The notes under the pieces were generated by a model. It was not told the DNA's origin and made no database searches. It was given only the letters and a program-made list of their open reading frames with translations. Below are positions 8,013 to 16,566 of a stretch of DNA of 64,000 bases, piece after piece. Made by a program: the position numbers and the translations under genes. Origin of the DNA: Reyranella sp. (GTDB taxonomy: Bacteria; Pseudomonadota; Alphaproteobacteria; Reyranellales; Reyranellaceae); NCBI RefSeq assembly GCF_004297405.1, contig NZ_SCVC01000003.1:18296-82295 (forward strand), read 5' to 3'. Position 1 is the first letter of the stretch; the number at the start of each line of letters is the position of its first letter.

Positions 8013-8159
8013 GCGACGTCTCATCTCGCAACGGCACAATCGAATCGACAACGACAAGTGAACGGGAAGCTGGTCCTCCCTGCAAGGACTGCGCCTTCCC
8101 GTCCAGATCTGGTGCCATGTCTCGTTCGTGCCAAGAGACGATCGAGGTGCCCACCGGCA

Positions 8160-8870
8160 TCAATGCGGTTTGGCGGCTGGCAATGCCGGCAGCGGCTCGA
8201 GGCCCTGCGGCTGGCCAACGGTCAGCGACGTCACATAGTTGATGACATCGTAGGCTTCCTCGCCGCGCTTGCCCGGAGTCTTGTCGGCGTGCTGGACCTC
8301 GAAGACATAGGGACCACGCCACGGCAAGCCGACGGTGAATTCGCCATCGTCGCCGGTGTAAAGCTCACGCCCCCAGCCCGCATTGGTGACCACCGAGACC
8401 TTGGTCTTGGCGAGCGGCTTGCCCTTGAACACCACCTTGAACTTGTCGCCGCCGGCCGGAACGATATCCAGCGCCAGCAGCGGCGTGCGTGCAGCTCGAT
8501 CCGGTACGATCCGCGCCGCGGGGAGATAGATCGAACGCGTGGTCGTGCCGTCCTTGGTGCGCACAAAGACCGGATAGCGCACATCCTCGACAACAACGCT
8601 GTCCGATCCGTCGACCTTGCCCGACACGGTAAAGCCATCCGCCTTTTTCTCGACCGTGAGGGGTCGCTCGCCTGCTGCTGACGTAGCCTTGGCCTGCGGT
8701 TGCAGCTTGTCGAGCGCGCCCGGCGATGCCTCACGCAAATTCTCGCCGAACTCGCCGAAATAGAGGCGCACGCCCTGCCCGGTCTGCTCCAGCCACAGGT
8801 GATGGGCGAATGCAGAACTGGCTCCCAGACAGAAAGTCAGGGCGATCGCAAAACGCAGTATGATCTTCAT
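8160..8870 (-). CDS. DUF4198-type periplasmic protein of iron locus 1
   Basis: A 236-residue exported protein starting at the ATG at 8870 with AGGAGTG upstream; it overlaps the PepSY gene stop by 4 bp (ATGA). The Sec signal ends ASSAFAHHL. The mature start HHLWLEQTGQGVRLYFGEFGE resembles DUF4198 proteins, often annotated as nickel/cobalt- or metal-uptake accessory proteins. A C-terminal Ig-like or transthyretin-like part (TKVSVVTNAGWGRELYTGDDG) is suggested. As the last gene of a sigma/FecR/TonB-receptor cluster it probably assists periplasmic handling of the imported metal chelate. Locus 2 has no counterpart here. Confidence 0.75.
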   Translation of the reverse strand: MKIILRFAIALTFCLGASSAFAHHLWLEQTGQGVRLYFGEFGENLREASPGALDKLQPQAKATSAAGERPLTVEKKADGFTVSGKVDGSDSVVVEDVRYPVFVRTKDGTTTRSIYLPAARIVPDRAARTPLLALDIVPAGGDKFKVVFKGKPLAKTKVSVVTNAGWGRELYTGDDGEFTVGLPWRGPYVFEVQHADKTPGKRGEEAYDVINYVTSLTVGQPQGLEPLPALPAAKPH

Positions 8871-10420
8871 GAGGTCACTCCTCTTTGATGAACGAGATTG
8901 GTGGGATTGGTAGCGGCCTTGCGACGTTGCAGCCGGCGCGCGGTCACGGCCGCGACGATAGCGCCGACCAGCAGCACCAGATCCATGCCAGCGACGGCCC
9001 ACTTGCCTTGCGCAATACTCCGCGCGAGATGGTCGCCAGTGGTCAGGGCATTCAACAGAACCGCAGTCATCGCCGACGCAGCCGCGATCCAGCAAAGGTC
9101 GATCCAGGCCCGCCCCGGCCGCAGCCAGGCGTGGGCAAAGGTTGCTACCCAGACGATGAAGAAGGCCCAGATCTCCAGCTCGTAGCGCTGGCCGCCGAGC
9201 AGCGTTGCGCCCGAGGGCAGCAATCGGTTGGCAATAAGGAAAGCCAACGTGGCCACGACCATGCCAGCCGTGCTGCCGGTCGCCAGACCCTCGACGAACT
9301 TCACACCGCCCAGGCCGGCGGCGTCGTGTGCCTTACGGCGCGATTCGACCCAGAACAGAAAGCCGGTGGCGATCAGCACGCATCCGAGCACGCCCAACAG
9401 GAAATAGACCCAGCGCAAAGTCCAGTGCCGGAACTGCACGAAATGCAGCCCGGTCAGATATTGCTGGATCCCCGTCACTTGCGGCGTCGTGCTTCGGTGC
9501 AACACGGCACCGGTAGCGGCATCGAAGTAGAAGGGATCGGTGCGCATCGCCACTTCGGCCTCGATGGACGGCCGCACCTCGACAAAGGCGTTAGCGTCAC
9601 CTTCGTGGTAGATGCGGATGAAATAGGGTCCCAGCCCGCCCCACGCGCGCCTGGCCGTGTCGGCCATTGCGTCGAGCGACGCCACGGGACCGCCCGGCTT
9701 GTCGAACTTCGGTCGGAAGTAAGAATCGAAGGCCTCGGTGAAATAGGCTTGCTGCTTCCCGTTGAAACCGGCCATCCAACCCGACGGAAAGTAGGTCGCC
9801 GCAAAGATCGTCAGGCCGGAGAAGGCCATGACGACATAGAAGATGAAGCCGAGCGTGCCGGCGGTATTGTGGATGTCGAGAATCAGTCGCTGCGGCTGGC
9901 GTGATCGCCGGAGCGTGAAGAAATCGGCGAAGATCTTGCGGTGGATGATCACGCCGGAAACGCAGAGCGCCAGCATCGCCATGCCGGCGAGGCCAACCAG
10001 CCACAGGCCAATATTCCAACTGCTGATATGCAGTGTGTAGTGGAACGGGAAGAAGAACCGCGTGGCTGCCCAGGTTTCCGCATCGGGCAACAGCTTGAGG
10101 CCGGCGGGATCGAAGAACTTGCGATCGAAGCCGGTCGGGGTGCGGTAGGCGATCCATACGAAGGGATCACGTTGCGTCGGCATGATCATCGCCCAAGGGG
10201 CGTTTCTCGCTGGCAGTTTGGCTACTTCGACGAGCAGGGCATCGGCCGAAACTGGTTCTCCCGAGTAGACGAGCCGCGTCTGCGGGATCATCCAGCGATC
10301 GATCTCCTTGTCGAAGACGCAGATCGTCCCCGTCCAGAAGACGACGAACAGTAACGGCCCCAGGACGACGCCCGTCCAAGTGTGAAGCCAGTTCAACGAT
10401 TGTCGAAACGTCTGCTCCAT
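8867..10420 (-). CDS. PepSY-associated transmembrane protein, iron locus 1
   Basis: A 517-residue inner-membrane protein. The N-terminal helix (FRQSLNWLHTWTGVVLGPLL), a periplasmic PepSY-like region, a second membrane part with CVSGVIIHRKIFADFF, then LHNTAGTLGFIFYVVMAFSG and further C-terminal helices define the PepSY_TM family, which includes FpvG/PiuB-like proteins. Conserved His residues (LHTW, FHYTLHISSW, IHRK, DIHN) could bind heme and support a role as ferric-siderophore reductase. It sits between DUF3649 and DUF4198 genes downstream of the TonB receptor. The paralogue at 45421 has exactly the same length. Confidence 0.85.
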   Translation of the reverse strand: MEQTFRQSLNWLHTWTGVVLGPLLFVVFWTGTICVFDKEIDRWMIPQTRLVYSGEPVSADALLVEVAKLPARNAPWAMIMPTQRDPFVWIAYRTPTGFDRKFFDPAGLKLLPDAETWAATRFFFPFHYTLHISSWNIGLWLVGLAGMAMLALCVSGVIIHRKIFADFFTLRRSRQPQRLILDIHNTAGTLGFIFYVVMAFSGLTIFAATYFPSGWMAGFNGKQQAYFTEAFDSYFRPKFDKPGGPVASLDAMADTARRAWGGLGPYFIRIYHEGDANAFVEVRPSIEAEVAMRTDPFYFDAATGAVLHRSTTPQVTGIQQYLTGLHFVQFRHWTLRWVYFLLGVLGCVLIATGFLFWVESRRKAHDAAGLGGVKFVEGLATGSTAGMVVATLAFLIANRLLPSGATLLGGQRYELEIWAFFIVWVATFAHAWLRPGRAWIDLCWIAAASAMTAVLLNALTTGDHLARSIAQGKWAVAGMDLVLLVGAIVAAVTARRLQRRKAATNPTNLVHQRGVTS

Positions 10421-10421
10421 G

Positions 10422-10736
10422 TCAGGCCTTCGCCGAGAGGCTGATCAGAGCCGCTACCGCTGCGCCGCCGGCGGTAAGCGCCAACAGCGTCACGATCAGC
10501 AGGATCAGGCGTCGTTCCGCGGCGGCCCACAGTGCGAGGGCGAGATAAATCAGGAAGCCCAGGATGCCGCAGAGCGTGAGGGCATCGCTTCGCGCCACAC
10601 CGAGCAAAGGCAAAGTCACTGCGCCCGCGGCGACGAGCGCGGAGGCTGCCGCATAGCTGCCGACGACGATCGCCAGCACGCGCAGAACCACTCGACCGGC
10701 GCCGACGGGTGCGGAAGGAGAGGTTTCGCGGACCAT
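10422..10736 (-). CDS. DUF3649-type small membrane protein
   Basis: A 104-residue integral membrane protein with about three hydrophobic helices (VLAIVVGSYAAASALVAAG, LTLCGILGFLIYLALALWA, LILLIVTLLALTAGGAAVAAL). Size, topology and position between a TonB receptor and a PepSY membrane protein match DUF3649 proteins of siderophore clusters. The start codon lies only seven bases after the receptor stop and the gene ends one base before the PepSY ATG, so translation is probably coupled. Function is unknown; it may be a subunit of the inner-membrane reduction or uptake complex. Confidence 0.75.
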   Translation of the reverse strand: MVRETSPSAPVGAGRVVLRVLAIVVGSYAAASALVAAGAVTLPLLGVARSDALTLCGILGFLIYLALALWAAAERRLILLIVTLLALTAGGAAVAALISLSAKA

Positions 10737-10743
10737 CCCGTCT

Positions 10744-13164
10744 CTAGAAGTCGGCGGTCAACGACAGCATGAAGGTGCGCGGCTGGTTCTGGGCGAAGAA
10801 CGCCGTCGTCGCGACCCAATAGTTGGCATCGAAGAGATTGATGACGTTGGCACGCAGCGAAATCGGCTTGCCGTCGGCGCGCTCGAAGGTATAGCGCAGG
10901 CCGGCATCGAAGCGCGTCCAGGGTGGCGCCGCCTGTGTGTTGGCAGGATTGAGATAGACTTGGCCGTTGTAGACGACGCGGCCCGAGATCCCGAGCCCCT
11001 TGACGTAGGGTGTATCCCAGTCGAGGCCCGCGGCGACCTGGAAGGGCGCCGTGCCGACGGCAGTGTTGCCGTTGTTCAGGCCGCCGGCCGTGCTGGTGAG
11101 CTTCGCGTCAAGCAGGGTGAAACCGCCCAGGAACTTGAGGCCCGGCAGCGGCTCGCCGAAGGCGACGAATTCGATACCACGATTGCGCTGCTGACCGTCG
11201 GTCACCAGCGTGTTGGTCGAAATGTCGGTGAAAGAGCTCGGCAGGGTGATCTGGAAAGCGCTGAGGGTCGCGCCGAAAGTCCCGAAATCGGCCTTCACGC
11301 CGACCTCGAACTGGTTGGTCACGAACGGTGGAAAGGTCTGGCCGGCATTGGTGAGGCCTGCCCCCGCCGTTGGCCCCTGCTGCAGCGCCTGAATGTAATT
11401 GCCGTAGATCATGATCTCCTTGGTCGGCTTGACGACGAAGGAGACCGAGGGCGAGACGACGGTTTGGTCGGCGCCGTTGGCCGGCAGGCCGCTCGGGAGA
11501 TAGTTCGCCGACTGCAACCGCTGCAGACGCGCGCCACCGATGATCTGCACGCGATCGTCGGCGAACGAAATCGCGTCGACGAGGCCGACGCTGGTGTAGA
11601 GCGAGTCTGACGTCAGCGGTGTGGAAGCGTTCAGGCCGGTCAGCATGGGAGCCGGCAGGAAAGTCGGATTGTAGATGTTCGAGTTCGACGGGATCGCCAG
11701 CGGATTGTTCAGCGAGTAGTTCATCGTCTTGAGATAGTCGCCGACCAGCGCGGCTTCATGCTTTACCGGACCGGTGCGGAACGTGGCGCGGGCGCCGACC
11801 TCCGCCGACAGCACCTCGGCCATCGAGCGAAACTGTCCGGCCCCCAGGGTCGTCGTGTTACCGTTGTAGTTGACGATGTTCTGGTTGAGGAACACCGACG
11901 TCGTGTTGCTGCGCCTGCCGCCGACCTTGATGAAGCCGGTGAGGCCCGGGGTGATGTCGTGCTCGAAGCGCAGGGCGCCGTAGAGATCGTTTGCCTGCAG
12001 GCGCTCCCAGGGCTGGTAGGAGCTGTTGTGGGCGTTGGGCGCGGGCGGAAGCGGCACGCCCGCCGCGAGGAAGATGCTGCCCTGGAAGCCGCCGATGTTG
12101 CGCATCTGGTAACCAATGTCGGCGTCGATCCGGGTATCGTCGCTGCGGAAATCGAGGCCCAGAGTCAGCGCGAGGCGCTCGGCGGTCTGATTGTTCACCG
12201 ACGTCTCGCCGTTGATGTAGGTCGCATTGGCCCGGACGCCGAGCGCATTGTCCGGACCGAAGCGGCGCCCGACATCCGCCGTGCCGCCGACCTGCCCATC
12301 GGAAAGATAGAGCGCGGATAACTGGGTGATCGGCGTGTCCGTCGCGCGCTTCGGCACGAGATTGACGGTGCCGCCGACGGCGCTGGGCAGCGCACCGTTC
12401 AGGAAGGCCGTCGGACCACGGAAGACCTCGACGCGTTCGACGCCGGTCGTGTCGACCTGACCGGGAACGATGCCGTAGATGCCGCCCAGGCCGTAGTTGG
12501 GATTCTGCACCAGGATGCCGCGGATCATCACGCGATCGTCGAAGACGTTGCCGTTGGGCCAGCCCAGGCGAACCGTCGGGTCGCCAGCCAGCACGTCGGT
12601 CAGGGTACGGGCCTGCTGACTCTGGATGTACTTGTCGGTGTAGACAGTCTCGCTGAACGGCGAGTCCATATAGTCGCGGTTGCCGAGCAGGCCGACCTTG
12701 CCGCCGCGCGCCACCTCGCCGCCGGCATAGACGGGAGGCAGGTTGCCGATCTCGGCCTGTGGCGGCGGCGGCGTGTTGGCCTGCACGCGCACCGGATCGA
12801 GCTGCATGGCCCCCGACGCACCGCTTGCCGCGCCAGGGCGTTCGAGGGTCACCGTCGTGGCGTTGGTGAAGCGATAAACAATGCCCGTGCCGGCCAGCAG
12901 GGCATTCAGCGCCTCGACCGGGGTCAGGGTGCCGGAAACGCCCGCGGTCGACTGGCCACGTACCAGGGCGGCGTCGACGCTGACCTGCAGGCCGGACTGG
13001 CGCCCGAAGGCGGTAAGGCCGTCCGCCAGCGGCTGTGGTGGGATGTTGAATGTCCGGGACTGGGCGGAGGGTGTCTGTGCCAGCACCGCCATTGGGCTTG
13101 CCGCCGTCACGACTGTCGCCCCGATCGCCGCCGCCAGAACCTTCGACCAATACGCCTTCGCCAT
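10744..13164 (-). CDS. TonB-dependent ferric-siderophore receptor with STN domain, locus 1
   Basis: An 806-residue outer-membrane receptor. The ATG at 13164 starts a Sec signal (KVLAAAIGATVVTAA...AVLAQ); a GTG seven codons earlier is also possible. Residues 37-105 are an STN/secretin-like signalling domain (LADGLTAFGRQSGLQV, LNALLAGTGIVYRF), marking FecA/FpvA-type transducers that talk to FecR. Then come a plug (VLAGDPTVRLGW, RVEVFRGPTAFLNGA) and a 22-strand barrel ending in aromatic F. It should import a ferric siderophore using TonB energy and report occupancy to the sigma/anti-sigma pair upstream. A candidate ECF promoter precedes it. The siderophore is unknown. Confidence 0.92.
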   Translation of the reverse strand: MAKAYWSKVLAAAIGATVVTAASPMAVLAQTPSAQSRTFNIPPQPLADGLTAFGRQSGLQVSVDAALVRGQSTAGVSGTLTPVEALNALLAGTGIVYRFTNATTVTLERPGAASGASGAMQLDPVRVQANTPPPPQAEIGNLPPVYAGGEVARGGKVGLLGNRDYMDSPFSETVYTDKYIQSQQARTLTDVLAGDPTVRLGWPNGNVFDDRVMIRGILVQNPNYGLGGIYGIVPGQVDTTGVERVEVFRGPTAFLNGALPSAVGGTVNLVPKRATDTPITQLSALYLSDGQVGGTADVGRRFGPDNALGVRANATYINGETSVNNQTAERLALTLGLDFRSDDTRIDADIGYQMRNIGGFQGSIFLAAGVPLPPAPNAHNSSYQPWERLQANDLYGALRFEHDITPGLTGFIKVGGRRSNTTSVFLNQNIVNYNGNTTTLGAGQFRSMAEVLSAEVGARATFRTGPVKHEAALVGDYLKTMNYSLNNPLAIPSNSNIYNPTFLPAPMLTGLNASTPLTSDSLYTSVGLVDAISFADDRVQIIGGARLQRLQSANYLPSGLPANGADQTVVSPSVSFVVKPTKEIMIYGNYIQALQQGPTAGAGLTNAGQTFPPFVTNQFEVGVKADFGTFGATLSAFQITLPSSFTDISTNTLVTDGQQRNRGIEFVAFGEPLPGLKFLGGFTLLDAKLTSTAGGLNNGNTAVGTAPFQVAAGLDWDTPYVKGLGISGRVVYNGQVYLNPANTQAAPPWTRFDAGLRYTFERADGKPISLRANVINLFDANYWVATTAFFAQNQPRTFMLSLTADF

Positions 13165-13244
13165 GACCAGGACCCCGAAAACCACGCAGTGAACTGGGGT
13201 ATCGCCTCATAGTGCGAATGCGACTTAAGCTCACCCCTGCCTAG

Positions 13245-13270
13245 TCAACGAATGGGGTCAGAAAATTTTC
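13245..13270 (-). promoter_or_regulatory. Candidate ECF (FecI-type) promoter of receptor gene 1
   Basis: On the minus strand GAAAAT (13270-13265), 14 bp, then CGTTGA (13250-13245), 80 bp before the receptor ATG. The same AAAAT-N14-CGT geometry occurs before receptor 2 at 49535-49560, and both lie between fecR and the receptor. Iron-starvation sigma factors such as PvdS use AAAT/CGT-type elements, though usually with a longer spacer. Inference from two matching copies. Confidence 0.45.
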
Positions 13271-13280
13271 AGTCGAAGGT

Positions 13281-14258
13281 TCAGCGCGACAAAACCACGA
13301 GCCAGGGCGTCATCTGCCGAACAGTAGCCGCATGGGCACTGGCCACCGCCCGCAGAGCTGCAGAAGGGTCGGAAAGATTGTAGACGCCGGTCACCCGCTC
13401 CCGAGCCAGCCCCTCGTCGGCAATGACCACGGCGCCGCGATGGTAGCGCCTCAGTTCTTCGACGATGTCCGCGACAGACCGATCGCGCGCGACGATCTGG
13501 CCGCTCAGCCAGGCCGCGACCTCGTCCGGCGCGCCATGCCCGCGCCTCACCTGCCCTGCCGGGCCGACGCGCAGCGTGTCGCCCGCCATGAGTTCTTCGA
13601 GGATCGGTGGCGTTGCCGCCTCGAATGCCACACGCACGATGCCCGAGCGAACCGCCACCTCCGTGTTGCCCGCCGCCCAGCGCACATCAAAGGCGGTACC
13701 CACGACCGTTGTTCGCACCTCGCCGCTTTGCACCACGAAAGGTCGGCTGGCGTCCGGCACCACCTCGAAGAAAGCCTCACCCTTCAGGAGATGAACGCGC
13801 CGCACGCCGGTTTCAAAGGCAACATCGATTGCACTAGCTGGTCCGAGTTGCACCGTGCTGCCGTCCTCGAGACGCAACGACCTGATCTCGGCAGTCGTCG
13901 TCGCGTGCGACGCTTGAAGCTGCAGCAAAACACCAGGCGCAAAAACCAGGATCAGACACGCCGCGACCATCGACAGGGCGCTAGCCAAAACCAACTGACG
14001 CGGCCCGCGGCGTACTCGATTCGCGGCCAAATCAACAATCTGCGACTGCTGTTTCAGCAAGGCAGGCTGTGCCCGACCAATGAGACCATCGAGGTGGCGC
14101 GTCTCCTCCCAAGCGGCTTCATGCGCCGGATCAGCGGCGATCCAGGCCTCGAAACGAGCGCACAACGCCGCATCGTCCGGGTCCTCGCGCAGAGCGATAA
14201 GCCAGTCCGTCGCTTCCCTCGACGCGCGTCGATCCGCGCTATCGCCTGCTACCGCCAT
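13281..14258 (-). CDS. FecR-type anti-sigma/signal transducer, locus 1
   Basis: A 325-residue single-pass protein. The cytoplasmic N-terminus has the DUF4880-like sigma-binding region (ATDWLIALREDPDDAALCARFEAWIAADPAHEAAWEE, given here only as a block at residues 16-55). A helix at about 90-112 (LVLASALSMVAACLILVFAP) follows. The periplasmic FecR domain contains LRLEDGSTVQLGPASAI and LLKGEAFFEVV, then a C-terminal STN-like part that meets the receptor. It should hold or activate the FecI-type sigma factor depending on receptor occupancy. It lies 77 bp after the sigma gene. Confidence 0.9.
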   Translation of the reverse strand: MAVAGDSADRRASREATDWLIALREDPDDAALCARFEAWIAADPAHEAAWEETRHLDGLIGRAQPALLKQQSQIVDLAANRVRRGPRQLVLASALSMVAACLILVFAPGVLLQLQASHATTTAEIRSLRLEDGSTVQLGPASAIDVAFETGVRRVHLLKGEAFFEVVPDASRPFVVQSGEVRTTVVGTAFDVRWAAGNTEVAVRSGIVRVAFEAATPPILEELMAGDTLRVGPAGQVRRGHGAPDEVAAWLSGQIVARDRSVADIVEELRRYHRGAVVIADEGLARERVTGVYNLSDPSAALRAVASAHAATVRQMTPWLVVLSR

Positions 14259-14335
14259 CCCACTCCACAGCCACCCAAGACGGGGGCTCCTCTTGAATAG
14301 ACGTTCCGGTATGGCAGTTTTTCAGCGACAGATAG

Positions 14336-14848
14336 TCACGAAAGTTTGCGCAGGTGTGCACGACAGTGCTCCACCGCCTCCGCCACCAGCGCATGGGCGA
14401 GTGTGACGGATATCCCTAGGCGCTCCGCTATCTCGCGCAGTTTAAGCCCGCCAAAGCGATGCATCTCGAGCGCTCGCCGCGTCCGCTCCGGCAGCTCGGC
14501 CAAAGCGTCCATCACAAGTTGCAGTTCGGCCCGGTCCACCGCTTCGGTTTCCGGCGACGGTCGTGCCTCGGCCGCCTGGCTGAGGTCGACGCTGTCCGCT
14601 GGCGACAGGAAACGATCCTCATGAGCCTGCCGGCGCCGGCCGTCGAGCGCGAGATTGCGCACAATCCGATAGAGATAGCCCAGTGGCTCGTCGAGCAGTC
14701 GCCGGCCGGCCACGTCGGCAAAACGAAGATAGGCTTCCTGGACCACATCCTCGGCACGCGCCCTGTCACCGACGATGCCGCTGGCGTAATTCACCAGCTC
14801 ACGTCTATGCGCCATGTAAAGAGCAAGGGTTGCTTGTCCCTGACTCAC
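14336..14848 (-). CDS. FecI-type ECF sigma factor, locus 1
   Basis: A 170-residue sigma-70 family protein starting at GTG 14848 (GGGG about 15 bases upstream). Region 2 is MAHRRELVNYASGIVGDRARAEDVVQEAYLRF (residues 12-43, quoted as two overlapping motifs AHRREL and AEDVVQEAYLRF), with LGYLYRIVRNLALD for promoter melting. Region 4 is LPERTRRALEMHRFGGLKLRE followed by an HTH. Lack of regions 1 and 3 identifies an ECF factor. With FecR and an STN receptor downstream it is the FecI-type regulator of locus 1. The promoter is overlapped by a palindromic iron box, so iron should repress it. Confidence 0.9.
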   Translation of the reverse strand: MSQGQATLALYMAHRRELVNYASGIVGDRARAEDVVQEAYLRFADVAGRRLLDEPLGYLYRIVRNLALDGRRRQAHEDRFLSPADSVDLSQAAEARPSPETEAVDRAELQLVMDALAELPERTRRALEMHRFGGLKLREIAERLGISVTLAHALVAEAVEHCRAHLRKLS

Positions 14849-14872
14849 GCTTGGATGCTGCCCCTTAGGAAA

Positions 14873-14887
14873 TGCGAATGATTCGCA
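14873..14887. promoter_or_regulatory. Fur-family iron box before sigma gene 1
   Basis: TGCGAATGATTCGCA is a perfect 7-1-7 palindrome, the geometry of Fur-superfamily operators. It lies between the -10 and the start codon, covering the predicted +1. The same 15 bases, extended to 21 identical bases, lie at 51213-51227 before the sigma gene of locus 2. Whether Fur, Mur or another iron regulator binds is unknown. Confidence 0.7.
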
Positions 14888-14892
14888 ATTTC

Positions 14893-14921
14893 CTTATAGG
14901 CAAGGGCTACTGGCACGGCAA
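14893..14921 (-). promoter_or_regulatory. Sigma-70-type promoter of sigma gene 1
   Basis: On the minus strand TTGCCG (14921-14916) and TATAAG (14898-14893) are 17 bp apart, just upstream of the iron box. A 9-bp inverted repeat (AGGCAAGGG 14898-14906 / CCCTTGCCT 14922-14930) spans the same spacer and may be a second operator. Confidence 0.55.
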
Positions 14922-15019
14922 CCCTTGCCTAGTGGAACTCCATCGCCGCCCGGGTCACCTTCCTGAGGATAGACGATCCCTGCGCCAGTCGCGCGAATAT
15001 CGCCAAGCAGACAGGCGCT

Positions 15020-16534
15020 TCACATCTTCTTCCAGTTTCCTGACTGCTCAAACGCAAAAGCCGCCTTGTAGATCGTCGGCTCGTCGAAATGCTTGCCCAC
15101 CAGCATCAACGAAACCGGCAGGCCGTCCGACATGCCGCAAGGCACGGCCATGGCGGGGTGATGTGTGATATCGAACGGTGCAGTGTTGGAGATCATATTG
15201 AGGGCGCGTTCGACATAGAGTTCGCGCGGCGCGTCGGCAGGCGGCAACGGCGTCGCCTTGAGCGGCGTCGTCGGCATCATCAGCAGATCGTACTCGTCGA
15301 GCGCTGCATCGTATGCAGCGGTCAGGAGCCGCGTCTGGTTCATCGCCTTGCCGTAGTAGCGACTGCCGTAGTTGCGGCGGATGTAGGTGCCGAACATGGT
15401 GAAGAGCTTGGTGGTGTCCGACATCTCGTTGGCGCGGTTGCGCCAGTTGCGATGGAAGTCCATCAGGCTGGTGACGTAGAGGTCCGGCCGGCTGACACCA
15501 TAGCCGTCTCCCCACATCATGGTCTGCGTCAGGCCCTCGGTGCCGATCGGCATCCAGAGCGCCGGGGCGACCAGATGCATGGGGATCGAGACCTCGCCGA
15601 CTTCTGCCCCCAGCGCCTCGAACTTCTTGGCTGCCTCCCTGACCTTGGCGTTCACGTCTTTCTCGGCATTGGCCTGGGCGAACCCTTCCGTCACAAGGCC
15701 GATCTTCATGCCCTTGATGTCGCCCTGAAGCGCCTTGGTGTAGGGGTGCGTCTTGACGTTGATCTGGCGTGAATCGTAACCGTCGGGCCCCGCCAAGACT
15801 TCCAGCAGCAGGGCATTGTCGCTGACATTGGCGGTCATCGGGCCGGTGTGATCGACGTAGATTTCGATCGGCATGATGCCGGTGTAAGGCACCAGCCCGT
15901 GCGTCGGCTTCATGCCGTAGGTGCCGGAAAAGGACGACGGCATGCGGATCGATCCACCCTGGTCGCCGCCCAGCGCCATATCGACTTCGCCCAGCGCAAC
16001 CAGCACGGCACTGCCCGACGACGAACCGCCGGCCGAGTAACCCATCTTGTGGGGATTGTGCACCGGCCCTGTCGCGTTGGTGTGGCTGCCGCCGGACAGG
16101 CAGAAGTTCTCGCAATGCGCCTTGCCCACGATCGTGCCGCCCGCGTCGAGCACGCGCTGGACGACGGTCGCGTCGATGTCGGGCACGTACCCTTCCAGTG
16201 TCGCGGCACCGTTCATCATCGGCACACCGGCCAGCATGATGTTGTCCTTCAGCACCACCGTCTTGCCCTTCAGCTTGCCGCGGGCGGCGCCTTCGACCTT
16301 GGTCTTGATGTACCAGGCATTGTGCTTGTTCTCGTCACCAGTCGGCCGATAACCCGGCGTCCGTGGATACTTCACGCGAGGCAGGTTGTCGGGCATCGCG
16401 TCGACCACGTTGTAGGCCGCCACACTCGACCGCATGAGGTCGATGTACGACTTCACGTCGGCATCGGTCAGCGACAGGCCGACCTCGGCTGCCACCTCGC
16501 GCAGTTGCTCTTCGGTCGGAACTTGAACGGCCAT
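15020..16534 (-). CDS. Amidase signature family amidase (Rhodococcus-type)
   Basis: A 504-residue enzyme starting at ATG 16534 after GAGGAGG. The Ser-cisSer-Lys triad is visible: Lys96 in VVLKDNIMLAG, Ser171 in SAGGSSSGSAV, and nucleophile Ser195 in GGDQGGSIRMP. These residue numbers coincide with those of the Rhodococcus nitrile-pathway amidases, and the N-terminal extension before the catalytic core also matches that group. It should hydrolyse a small or aromatic amide to acid and ammonia. It is the last gene of an operon with a urea/amide-type ABC importer, which argues for cytoplasmic use of an imported amide. No nitrile hydratase gene is present. Confidence 0.88.
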   Translation of the reverse strand: MAVQVPTEEQLREVAAEVGLSLTDADVKSYIDLMRSSVAAYNVVDAMPDNLPRVKYPRTPGYRPTGDENKHNAWYIKTKVEGAARGKLKGKTVVLKDNIMLAGVPMMNGAATLEGYVPDIDATVVQRVLDAGGTIVGKAHCENFCLSGGSHTNATGPVHNPHKMGYSAGGSSSGSAVLVALGEVDMALGGDQGGSIRMPSSFSGTYGMKPTHGLVPYTGIMPIEIYVDHTGPMTANVSDNALLLEVLAGPDGYDSRQINVKTHPYTKALQGDIKGMKIGLVTEGFAQANAEKDVNAKVREAAKKFEALGAEVGEVSIPMHLVAPALWMPIGTEGLTQTMMWGDGYGVSRPDLYVTSLMDFHRNWRNRANEMSDTTKLFTMFGTYIRRNYGSRYYGKAMNQTRLLTAAYDAALDEYDLLMMPTTPLKATPLPPADAPRELYVERALNMISNTAPFDITHHPAMAVPCGMSDGLPVSLMLVGKHFDEPTIYKAAFAFEQSGNWKKM

Positions 16535-16566
16535 GGTTTCCTCCTCTTTCAATCGAAAATCGGGTC

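Noticed and set aside
13211..13225. Third iron box (TGCGAATGCGAC) before receptor 1
   Set aside because: Only one half-site matches; no palindrome.
11858..13234. 458-codon minus-strand frame inside the TonB receptor 1 region
   Set aside because: Frame-shifted shadow of the receptor gene, which itself encodes all expected domains.
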